NCBI GenBank assembly: GCA_002381045.1
Contig: DFWT01000209.1
Location: 1-8,251, forward strand
Reading direction: 5' to 3'
DNA length: 8,251 bases
Origin: Rhodoferax sp. UBA4127
Lineage (GTDB): Bacteria; Pseudomonadota; Gammaproteobacteria; Burkholderiales; Burkholderiaceae_C
The position numbers and the translations under genes are program-made. Shown here piece after piece: positions 1-4,831 of the stretch (positions are counted from its first letter, which is position 1; each line of letters opens with the position of its first letter). The notes beneath the pieces are model-generated. The model was not told the DNA's origin, made no database searches, and worked only from the letters and a program-made list of their open reading frames with translations.

Positions 1-572
1 TGTACTCCACGGTGGATTGCCACACGCTACATATTTGCGAGCGTATTGGGCATGTCATACAAGGGCTAGGATACGAAACGACCATCGTTTCAATCGATGA
101 CGCAAAAGACATTGACCTGAATGCGTTCAGCCGCGTCGTGATTGGCGCCAGCATTCGCTACGGCCACCATCGACCGGATGTGGCTGCCTTTATTGCACGT
201 CATCAAGTCGAACTGCAAAACCGACCCAGCGCCTTCTTTTGTGTCAATGTGGTGGCGCGCAAACCCAACAAAAATACGCCGCAAACCAACCCGTACGCAC
301 GCAAGTTCTTGGACAGCATTGACTGGAAGCCGCAGTTGGCTGCGGTGTTTGCAGGCAAGTTGGACTACCCGCGCTACGGTTTTATTGACCGCCAGATGAT
401 CCGCTTCATCATGCTGCTGACCCAGGGGCCAACCGACCCGAGCACGGTGGTCGAGTTCACCGACTGGGCGCAGGTGGAATCGTTTGCGCTGGGGGTGTGC
501 GCACTGCCCATGCCAGATGAGTTCCCTCACGAGGCCAGCAACTCCCACTGGCAAAACCTGAGTCGGGCCTGA
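1..572 (+). CDS. hemG: Flavodoxin-type protoporphyrinogen IX dehydrogenase HemG, 5'-truncated by the window edge
   Basis: FMN-dependent enzyme that oxidises protoporphyrinogen IX to protoporphyrin IX, the penultimate step of heme synthesis, passing electrons to respiratory quinones at the inner membrane. The reading frame is open to the left edge (first full codon at 3). The GTG at 12 is internal, because the preceding residues Y-S-T belong to the N-terminal FMN-phosphate loop, which reads YSTVDCHT here and FSTRDGQT in E. coli HemG. Other matches to the E. coli protein are VVIGASIRYGHH, NVVARKPNKNTPQTNPYARKF (the insert typical of HemG), the YPRYGFIDRQMIRFIM segment and the FTDWAQVESFA helix near the C-terminus. 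Only the first few residues appear to be missing. The next gene begins 25 bases downstream on the same strand and may be co-transcribed. The cysteine where E. coli has glycine in the FMN loop is unusual. I am confident of the family. Confidence 0.9.
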   Translation, partial: YSTVDCHTLHICERIGHVIQGLGYETTIVSIDDAKDIDLNAFSRVVIGASIRYGHHRPDVAAFIARHQVELQNRPSAFFCVNVVARKPNKNTPQTNPYARKFLDSIDWKPQLAAVFAGKLDYPRYGFIDRQMIRFIMLLTQGPTDPSTVVEFTDWAQVESFALGVCALPMPDEFPHEASNSHWQNLSRA

Positions 573-597
573 GCCGCCACATTCCACACTAATTCCC

Positions 598-1137
598 ATG
601 TCGGCCCGCTTCATTGCCTTCTTCAGCGCTTGCGCTTTGCTTCTTAGCGGGTGTACGTCCATGTCAGAGTCGCAATGCCAGGTGGCTGACTGGCAGCGGG
701 TCGGCTATGCCGACGGTGCTGCCGGAATTGGTGAAAGCCGCCTGGCCGAATACGTGACCGACTGCGGCAAGATTGGCATTGCACCCAACGCTGTGGCCTA
801 CCGGCGCGGCTGGGACGAAGGCATTGCCAATTTTTGCCGCCCTGCCAACGGCTGGCGTGAAGGCGTGCAAGGACATGCTGGAAAAGAAATCGTCTGCCGC
901 GGACAACCGGGCCATGACCGCTTTGCCCGCAACTTACAAGCTGGCTTGCAGGTGTACCGCATCAATGAGCAGCTGCGAGACAACCACCAAGAAATCAACC
1001 GCCTGCAAGCCCGGCTGGACAACAGTGCCACCTCTGAGACCGAGCGGGCCTGGATACGCAATGCGCTGAGCCAGCTAGATCTGGAACAACACCGATTGCG
1101 CAGCCAGCTTTATCAGCAGCGCTTGCTGGCACCTTGA
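598..1137 (+). CDS. DUF2799-family outer-membrane-type lipoprotein
   Basis: A 179-residue predicted lipoprotein of unknown function. The N-terminus is a short basic and hydrophobic signal (Arg4, then a hydrophobic run) ending in a lipobox LLSGC, so lipidation is expected at Cys19. The mature part carries the DUF2799 pattern: C-x-V-x-DW, then GYADGAAG, a cysteine in YVTDCGK, YRRGWDEGIANFC, and a repeat of short G-x-x-G motifs ending in a cysteine at EIVC. Residues about 120-179 are charged and glutamine/leucine-rich (RINEQLRDNHQEINRLQARL, then LSQLDLEQHRLRSQL) and probably form a coiled-coil or long helix. There is no clear Shine-Dalgarno before the ATG at 598, but this start gives an intact signal peptide. 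It sits 25 bases after hemG. The function of DUF2799 proteins is not known to me, and none should be inferred from the neighbour. Confidence 0.85.
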   Translation: MSARFIAFFSACALLLSGCTSMSESQCQVADWQRVGYADGAAGIGESRLAEYVTDCGKIGIAPNAVAYRRGWDEGIANFCRPANGWREGVQGHAGKEIVCRGQPGHDRFARNLQAGLQVYRINEQLRDNHQEINRLQARLDNSATSETERAWIRNALSQLDLEQHRLRSQLYQQRLLAP

Positions 1138-1142
1138 GCTCA

Positions 1143-1200
1143 TTTTTGCAGTTTTGATAGCGGTAAGCCCAATCCGTACAAGGGCTAGGGCCGCATCTTT
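1143..1200. repeat. Intergenic hairpin and Comamonadaceae-type interspersed repeat-like element
   Basis: The 83-base gap between the convergent lipoprotein and yceI genes contains GTTTTGATAGC at 1151-1161. It is followed by an imperfect hairpin: GCGG (1160-1163) and AGCCC (1166-1170) pair with GGGCT (1182-1186) and CCGC (1191-1194). The tail is ATCTTT. The TTTTGATAGC ... GGGCTA-GGCC layout recalls short interspersed intergenic sequences I remember from Comamonadaceae genomes, but no second copy lies in this window, so repeat status is inferred. Being between two convergent stop codons it could also serve as a bidirectional terminator, although no strong U-tract is present. Confidence 0.4.
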
Positions 1201-1220
1201 CCTGCAACCCAATACACCGT

Positions 1221-1796
1221 TTATTGCTTAACAGCCTCGACCTGAACCACCAAGCGAACGTTCTTCGGGAAGCCCCAGTCAATGCCATAGTTCATGCCGT
1301 ACTGGGTGCGGTCCAAGGTGCCTTCAAAGTCACCCCCACAAACTTCACGCTTGAGCATTGGGTTGTCATAGCAATTGAAATTGGTGGCCTTCAGCGTCAA
1401 AGGATTGGTTTTGCCAAGCAGCGTCAAGTTGCCACTGACTTCTGTGACCTTGTCGCCGTTGAAGTTGAACTTGTCGGCCACGAATTTCATGGTCGGAAAT
1501 TTTTCAACGTCAAACAAGTCTGCGCTTTGCAAGTGCTTGTTGAACGGAACAAACCCGGTGTTGACCGAGCTGGTGTCCACCGTGATTTCAACTTTGCCTG
1601 ACTTGGCTGCACGGTCAAAAACAACTGATCCTTCCTTTTTGTCAAAACGTCCGCGGTTGGTAGAGGTGCCAAAGTGGGAAATCTCGAAGGTGACATAGGT
1701 ATGCCCCGGGTCAATGGCATAGCTGGCTGCCTGGGATGTGGTGGCACCCGCAAGCAAAGCGGCGGCGGCGACGATTGGCAAAAGACTTGAACGCAT
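1221..1796 (-). CDS. YceI-family periplasmic protein (paralogue with cysteine pair)
   Basis: A 191-residue secreted protein of the YceI family, an extended lipocalin-like beta-barrel that binds polyisoprenoid or quinone-type lipids in the periplasm. The signal peptide covers residues 1-23 or 24 (SQA-A cleavage region). The mature protein starts ASYAIDPGHTYVTFEISHFG, the classic YceI opening. It continues with the SVNTGFVPFNKHLQSADLFDV segment and FPTMKFVADKF, then NLTLLGKTNPLTLKA, and ends RLVVQVEAVKQ. Cys142 and Cys153 flank the PMLKREVCGGDFEG stretch, as in a recognised YceI subgroup, and could form a disulfide in the periplasm. The ATG at 1796 is preceded by AGGAG at 5-base spacing, which supports this start. 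It is the third gene of a minus-strand operon with a second YceI and a b561 cytochrome, 92 bases after the former. The ligand cannot be told from sequence. Confidence 0.9.
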   Translation of the reverse strand: MRSSLLPIVAAAALLAGATTSQAASYAIDPGHTYVTFEISHFGTSTNRGRFDKKEGSVVFDRAAKSGKVEITVDTSSVNTGFVPFNKHLQSADLFDVEKFPTMKFVADKFNFNGDKVTEVSGNLTLLGKTNPLTLKATNFNCYDNPMLKREVCGGDFEGTLDRTQYGMNYGIDWGFPKNVRLVVQVEAVKQ

Positions 1797-1888
1797 GAAA
1801 ACTCCTGAAAGGGTTGAGGGAGGTTGGAGGAAAGGGAAACGAGAAAAGGGGATGACGGAAAAAAAAGAGCGTCTTGGCTGGCTGCGCG

Positions 1889-2461
1889 TTAGAGCTTGCC
1901 AACGCCGCTGAGCGACAACTTAAACTTGACCTGCACGTCATCAGCAACCATCGAGGTGTCGGCCCACTCGCCATCACCTATCTTGAAGGCCAGTCGCTTG
2001 ATCGGCAACACACCACTTGCCACGGTTATCGCGCCGCTTTGTGTCATGGTCAGGGGCACAGACACCGCTTGCGCTTGGCCTTTGATGGAAAGTTGGCCAG
2101 CAAGCTCAAACTTGCCCGCGCCCAGCGCCTTGATGCTCGTGGAAGTGAAACTGGCTTGCGGAAACTTGGCCACATTGAACCAGGTGGCGCTGGGCAATTC
2201 GCTGTCCATTTCTTTGGAGCCCAGCGTGGCGCTGCCCATTTCAACGGTGAACGCCACCTTGCTGGTCGCCAGCTTGGTGGTGTCAAAACTGACCTGTGCG
2301 TCAAATTTTTTGAAGTACCCATTGATCGGTACGCCCATCTGCTTGGCGGTGAAAGCCAACTCACTTTGACCGGGGAGCAGCTTTTGCTGAGCGGCGGCAG
2401 GCGCCACCACACCAAGCAGCAAGGTGGCCGCCAGTGCAGAAAGAAGCAGGGTGTTTTTCAT
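1889..2461 (-). CDS. yceI: YceI-family periplasmic protein
   Basis: A 190-residue secreted YceI-family lipid-binding protein. I chose the ATG at 2461 because it begins a textbook signal peptide (MKNTLLLSALAATLLLG, then APAAA-QQ with cleavage near residue 24). A longer frame starting with TTG at 2515 would bury the signal behind 18 residues of unrelated polar sequence. A weak GGAA lies seven bases upstream of 2461. The mature protein shows QSELAFTAKQMGVPINGYFKKF, VEMGSATLGSKEMDSELPS, WFNVAKFPQASFTSTSIKAL, QLSIKGQAQAVSVPLTM and the terminal VQVKF-KLSLSG strand, in YceI order. It has no cysteines in the mature part, unlike its neighbour, and the two paralogues are clearly diverged rather than a recent duplication. 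It lies 55 bases after the b561 gene, matching the E. coli yceJ-yceI order, so co-transcription is likely. Confidence 0.88.
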   Translation of the reverse strand: MKNTLLLSALAATLLLGVVAPAAAQQKLLPGQSELAFTAKQMGVPINGYFKKFDAQVSFDTTKLATSKVAFTVEMGSATLGSKEMDSELPSATWFNVAKFPQASFTSTSIKALGAGKFELAGQLSIKGQAQAVSVPLTMTQSGAITVASGVLPIKRLAFKIGDGEWADTSMVADDVQVKFKLSLSGVGKL

Positions 2462-2516
2462 CGCGTGGTTCCAACAAAAAGATTCGTAAATAAGAAGGTC
2501 ATGGTGGTGGGCCAAC

Positions 2517-3083
2517 TTAGGAGCGGCCAGGCATCATGCGCAGCAGCAAGCCGTCACGGTCGATCCAATGGTGCTTCAGGGCAGCGGCCACGTGCAGCGC
2601 CACCAAACCAGCCAGACCCCAGGCAAACAGTTCGTGCAGCGGCTTGATCAGTTCGGCCAACGCTTTGTCCGGCCCAACAAAATCGGGCAGGGGAATCTGC
2701 CCGAACAGCACCACCGGGAACCCGGCCGCTGAGCTGTAAGCCCAACCGATCAGGGGTACCATAAAAAACAGCAGGTACAACAAGTGGTGGGTGGCGTGAT
2801 ATGCGCGGGTCTGCCAAGCAGGCATTGCGTCGGCGACAGCAACCGGCAAGGCGGGCGGACGGTGCGTGACACGCCACAGCAATCGAAGCACAGTCAACAT
2901 CAAAAACGTGATGCCAGCCCACTTATGCCAGTTGTACAGCTTGAGCCGTGAGGGCGAAAACGGCAGGTCGGCCATGTACGCGCCCAACACAAAAATGCCC
3001 ACAATGGCCAAGCCCAACAGCCAGTGCAAAGCCATGGCGACAACGGTGTAGCGGGATGCTGACGGGCTGACAGAGGTACTCAA
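2517..3083 (-). CDS. yceJ: Cytochrome b561 (YceJ/CybB-like diheme membrane protein)
   Basis: A four-helix inner-membrane cytochrome carrying two b hemes, thought to move electrons between quinol and a periplasmic partner. Numbered from the start used here (188 residues), the heme-ligand histidines corresponding to those of E. coli CybB are His20 (ALHWLL), His53 (NWHKWAG), His150 (PLHELFAWG) and His164 (ALHVAAALKHHW). The C-terminal DGLLLRMMPG matches the CybB ending. Transmembrane segments are visible around 18-36, 56-72, 98-117 and 150-170. The frame can be extended to TTG 3113, but the TTG at 3083 has GGAG exactly seven bases upstream (complement at 3091-3094) and no other ATG or GTG lies before helix 1 except the mid-helix Met17. 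I therefore take TTG 3083 as the start. As first gene of the b561-yceI-yceI unit it may feed or accept electrons from a quinone carried by YceI, but this is inference. Confidence 0.9.
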   Translation of the reverse strand: MSTSVSPSASRYTVVAMALHWLLGLAIVGIFVLGAYMADLPFSPSRLKLYNWHKWAGITFLMLTVLRLLWRVTHRPPALPVAVADAMPAWQTRAYHATHHLLYLLFFMVPLIGWAYSSAAGFPVVLFGQIPLPDFVGPDKALAELIKPLHELFAWGLAGLVALHVAAALKHHWIDRDGLLLRMMPGRS

Positions 3084-3113
3084 AAGGAATCTCCAAAAAT
3101 TCGAACAAGCCAA

Positions 3114-3267
3114 GGGTTTCCCCTAAGCGATATCGCAGTTTAGAGACCGATTAATGCAAATCGATTCAGTTGAATTGACTTCAAGATTCAAATTTGCAGT
3201 ATGGTTGTGGCGAGTGCGATGCAGAGACTTAAGCGCCACAGCCAGCCGCTATTCAGGCCTCATTAAT
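3114..3267 (-). promoter_or_regulatory. Probable promoter/operator region of the b561-yceI operon
   Basis: This AT-rich stretch lies directly upstream of the minus-strand b561 gene. It contains an imperfect 18-bp dyad at 3161-3178: TC.ATTCA-GT-TGAAT.GA, with eight of nine pairs matched. A further TTCAA-rich segment lies just beyond, at 3181-3194. On the minus strand a weak sigma-70-like pair can be proposed, TTGCAT with a CGATAT about 18 bases on, but the match is poor. The position makes it the natural place for the operon's promoter and a regulator site; the exact elements are uncertain. Confidence 0.35.
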
Positions 3268-3343
3268 CCACAGGCGGGCAGCCGCCCCTTGTGGCGACTC
3301 GCGTGCCACTGATCTGCAATCAGGTAGCTACCTCTTAGTAGAG
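3268..3343. other. Cluster of short hairpins and dyads
   Basis: Consecutive small dyads fill this stretch. CCACA-GGCGG (3268-3277) pairs with CCGCC (3282-3286) and TGTGG (3290-3294), with a four-base loop and a three-base bulge. GTGGC (3291-3295) can pair with GCCAC (3305-3309). CTGAT (3309-3313) pairs with ATCAG (3319-3323). A perfect 12-bp palindrome AGGTAGCTACCT at 3322-3333 covers the stop codon of the minus-strand ORF. CTCT/AGAG arms follow at 3332-3343. No U-tract follows on either strand, so it is not a canonical intrinsic terminator. It could be a 3' structure of the possible gene at 3328-3687, or a structured RNA remnant. Confidence 0.35.
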
Positions 3344-3687
3344 TCAGCTGCCGTTTTCGCAAGTGGAGAGGGTATCGAGGCTGCAGAGGTCATGGCCTCG
3401 AACGTCGATCTGGTGGCGGTATCTTTGCGCCTTTCAAACCATTCGGCAAACGGACCCGGCTCGTAGCGCGTGTACCTCGTTTCAGCCGCTCCACTGATGG
3501 GGTCGAAACTTTGAACAATAGAAGTTTTCCCTGATTGACCTAAAGGAATGTCAGGGTGGTCAATGGGCCAAACAGACGCGCGATGGCCCACTGCGCAGTT
3601 CCTCAGTTGGAGATAGTGGACCACTTTTTTCAGTGGTACGAGGTCTTCCATCTTGTACTCCAAACGAAAATTGGTCAATGGTGACAT
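3328..3687 (-). CDS. Possible hypothetical protein, 119 residues
   Basis: An open frame of 119 codons that I do not recognise. Its composition is protein-like: MSPLTNFRLEYKMEDLVPLK, then a YLQLRN stretch, a central DHPDIPLGQSGKTSIVQSFDP, and TRYTRYEPGPFAEWFERRKD, which looks like a genuine aromatic and charged surface segment. The C-terminal 30 residues are Ser/Thr/Ala-rich and low in information. There is no signal peptide, membrane segment or cysteine-rich motif (one Cys). The ATG at 3687 has no clear Shine-Dalgarno (only a GGA upstream). The stop lies inside a 12-bp palindrome and just before a hairpin cluster. It could be a small lineage-specific gene, a fragment of a decayed gene, or a chance frame; no overlapping alternative in this stretch looks better. 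Confidence 0.35.
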   Translation of the reverse strand: MSPLTNFRLEYKMEDLVPLKKVVHYLQLRNCAVGHRASVWPIDHPDIPLGQSGKTSIVQSFDPISGAAETRYTRYEPGPFAEWFERRKDTATRSTFEAMTSAASIPSPLAKTAADSTKR

Positions 3688-3689
3688 CC

Positions 3690-4073
3690 AACGGTCCGAG
3701 AATTCTAAGGTGGCAGCAGAATGTCGGCACAGTTATCTCGTGCGCAGCAGGGGACCCATGGATGCGACTCAGTAACAGGTAGTCATCCTGCCCAAGTTTG
3801 GCTTCCTCGATCCAGGCCCTCGCTCCAAGCTGAGTGCTTTAGGTACTCAGTGGTGGTTTCCATGATGGACTTCTGGGGCATTGAGGGCGTCCGGCTGAGG
3901 GCAGATGGCTGGAAAGTGCAAGCACAGGACTTTATGGCGATAAATCTGTCATTGACCAACTTCGGCAAGGTTCCGATGAACTCCTCCGCTTGGTGCTTTT
4001 TTTACATTCAGCACAGCGGGTGACGCCACCCAGACTGCCATCTTAGGAAGGTTTTTCTCCTGGATCATTTCAT
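3690..4073. other. Gene-poor stretch with weak overlapping ORFs, possibly a decayed gene
   Basis: No convincing gene is visible. On the + strand an ATG frame runs 3721-4023 (100 codons) and a minus frame covers 3783-3968 (61 codons). Neither has recognisable motifs or a good ribosome binding site. A third reading, + frame 3885-4044, has no start codon but its last 40 residues (GDKSVIDQLRQGSDELLRLV, then LFLHSAQRVTPPRLPS) look like the helical C-terminus of a real protein. It is preceded by in-frame stops. This would fit a remnant of a gene broken by frameshifts, but the evidence is thin. Confidence 0.25.
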
Positions 4074-4106
4074 GGTGAGATCACCCAAGTTTTGGGGGAT
4101 CTCACC
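4074..4106 (+). promoter_or_regulatory. Tandem 12-bp dyads, candidate enhancer (UAS) for the NtrC-class regulator
   Basis: Two similar imperfect dyads stand 21 bp apart, centre to centre. The first is GGTGA-ga-TCACC at 4074-4085 (perfect arms) and the second is GGGGA-tc-TCACC at 4095-4106 (one mismatch). The whole block also forms one long inverted repeat with nine outer base pairs, one mismatch and five inner pairs around a three-base loop at 4089-4091. No T-run follows, so it is not a normal terminator. The centres lie about 148 and 127 bp upstream of the transcription start predicted from the -24/-12 element at 4202-4217. Two dyads two helical turns apart at that distance is the classic layout of an enhancer bound by an NtrC-family protein. 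The binding protein is inferred to be the regulator encoded at 6158-7522. A weaker third match, GGTGA-cg-CCACC, lies at 4019-4030. Confidence 0.6.
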
Positions 4107-4162
4107 CAGCACACTCGCTTGTTGCAAATGAGCCAGGTTCAAAAACGAAAAAAGTCTTTGAG

Positions 4163-4175
4163 AAACAATGAGTTA
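4163..4175 (+). promoter_or_regulatory. IHF-like binding site
   Basis: AAACAATGAGTTA agrees with the IHF consensus WATCAANNNNTTR at eight of the nine specified positions (A in place of T at position 3). It is embedded in A- and T-tracts (4141-4154 and 4178-4184). It lies between the candidate enhancer and the -24/-12 promoter, centred about 59 bp before the predicted start, where IHF commonly bends DNA in sigma-54 promoters. A single degenerate match proves little on its own; the location is the main support. A direct repeat GTTACA (4172-4177 and 4185-4190) overlaps it. Confidence 0.4.
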
Positions 4176-4201
4176 CATTTTTTTGTTACAGCCAAGCGAC
4201 A

Positions 4202-4217
4202 TGGCACGCTCCCTGCA
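4202..4217 (+). promoter_or_regulatory. Sigma-54 (RpoN) -24/-12 promoter
   Basis: The sequence TGGCACGCTCCCTGCA matches the sigma-54 consensus TGGCAC-N5-TTGCA at ten of the eleven specified positions. The only difference is C for the first T of the -12 element. The essential GG (4203-4204) and GC (4215-4216) are at the correct spacing. Transcription would start near 4228, about 40 bases ahead of a leader ORF and 70 ahead of the NinX-like gene. The presence of an NtrC-class activator three genes downstream, and of tandem dyads at enhancer distance upstream, makes this a coherent control region. Confidence 0.75.
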
Positions 4218-4266
4218 GAGGTAAGGAGGGTTGGGTCCAAATGAAACATTACTCAGGAGCACAAAG

Positions 4267-4302
4267 ATGACAAACCGCAATGCACGAGAGGTAACACCAT
4301 GA
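4267..4302 (+). CDS. 11-codon leader ORF coupled to the NinX-like gene
   Basis: A very short frame, MTNRNAREVTP, has AGGAG seven bases before its ATG, the best ribosome binding site in this operon. Its TGA overlaps the ATG of the next gene in the four-base ATGA arrangement (4299-4302), which usually means translational coupling. The downstream gene also has its own GAGAGG seven bases before its start. The peptide has no runs of a single amino acid that would suggest classic attenuation. It may simply load ribosomes, or be the remnant of a longer N-terminus; it may also not be a functional gene. Confidence 0.45.
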   Translation: MTNRNAREVTP

Positions 4303-4739
4303 ACGTCATGCGCCTTGATGGAAGATTGCTGAATTATTGGGTTGCGAAATCTGCGGGTCTAACCCTCGGCCTGAGCAACCCATCTGCAACGGCTCGGGAC
4401 GACCGCGATGGCGGCACTTGGCACCCACACACCTACAACCCCGCCAGCAATTGGGCACAGGCTGCGCCAATCATTGCCGACGAATGGTTTTCCATCGAGG
4501 ACACTCTGTTGGACTGGTTTGGACCGCAGTGGTCACACATCGCCGGGATCGCAGATAACCCCCTAAAGTGGTTCATGCGCGCCTATGTAGCGACTCAATA
4601 TGGCAATGAAGTCGAGGACTCCATCCCAATTGAGGCATCGCAGTTTGCAAACGACAGCGTGGTCATGCGCGCTACTCCCAACACCCAGCCTCAAAGAAAG
4701 TCATTCGCAACTACGCTGTTTCACCAGATACTCTGGTAA
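4299..4739 (+). CDS. NinX-like (DUF2591) phage-family protein
   Basis: A 146-residue cytoplasmic protein of the NinX/DUF2591 type, a small family mostly seen in phages and prophages and without a firmly assigned activity. The match rests on the order of family motifs: LDGRLLNYWVAKSAGL at residues 6-21, YNPASNWAQAAPIIADEWFSI at 46-66 (family: Y-x-P-S-x-D/N-W-x-Q-G-G-P-I-I), a WF-G-P-Q-W segment at 73-78, and FMRAYVATQYGNEVED at 92-107 (family: A-x-x-R-x-x-V-x-x-x-G-x-x-V). Residues 108-146 are a tail outside the domain. The ATG at 4299 has GAGAGG seven bases upstream and overlaps the leader stop; Met4 is a less likely alternative. No integrase, lysis or structural phage genes are nearby, so this is not an intact prophage. 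As the first substantial gene behind the sigma-54 promoter, and upstream of a two-component pair, it may have been recruited to that pathway; its role there is unknown. Confidence 0.7.
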   Translation: MNVMRLDGRLLNYWVAKSAGLTLGLSNPSATARDDRDGGTWHPHTYNPASNWAQAAPIIADEWFSIEDTLLDWFGPQWSHIAGIADNPLKWFMRAYVATQYGNEVEDSIPIEASQFANDSVVMRATPNTQPQRKSFATTLFHQILW

Positions 4740-4831
4740 AAACGCAGATCCGAATTCAATGAATCCATAAAGGGTCTACCACGGCCATTGCTCTGCCATT
4801 CAATATCCGCCGACGCTTTGCCCTGAACAGT

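Noticed and set aside
90..662. Long minus-strand ORF opposite hemG
   Set aside because: Fully overlaps hemG, whose protein matches its family throughout; the minus frame is a codon-bias shadow.
1874..2647. 257-codon + strand ORF opposite yceI
   Set aside because: Antisense to a well-supported YceI gene and the end of the b561 gene; composition rich in Arg/His/Gln/Gly without any family signature.
3293..3308. Minus-strand sigma-54-like sequence TGGCAC-N5-TCGCC pointing toward the b561 operon
   Set aside because: The -24 half is perfect, but the -12 half has two mismatches, the site is over 200 bases from the gene, and it overlaps a hairpin cluster that explains the GTGGC/GCCAC bases. No enhancer-like dyads were found nearby.
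3783..3968. Minus-strand 61-codon ORF
   Set aside because: Short, no Shine-Dalgarno, no recognisable motif, and overlapped by an equally weak + strand frame.
4019..4030. Third copy of the enhancer dyad (GGTGA-cg-CCACC)
   Set aside because: One arm base is wrong and the spacing to the tandem pair (55 bp) is irregular; kept only as a weak note in the enhancer entry.
4074..4106. Intrinsic terminator of an upstream gene
   Set aside because: The stem is long, but no T-run follows on either strand and no convincing gene ends just before it on the + strand. The tandem-dyad reading with 21-bp spacing fits better.
4299..4739. Evidence of an intact prophage around the NinX-like gene
   Set aside because: No integrase, att-like repeats, lysis or structural genes are visible; neighbours are ordinary chromosomal signalling genes.
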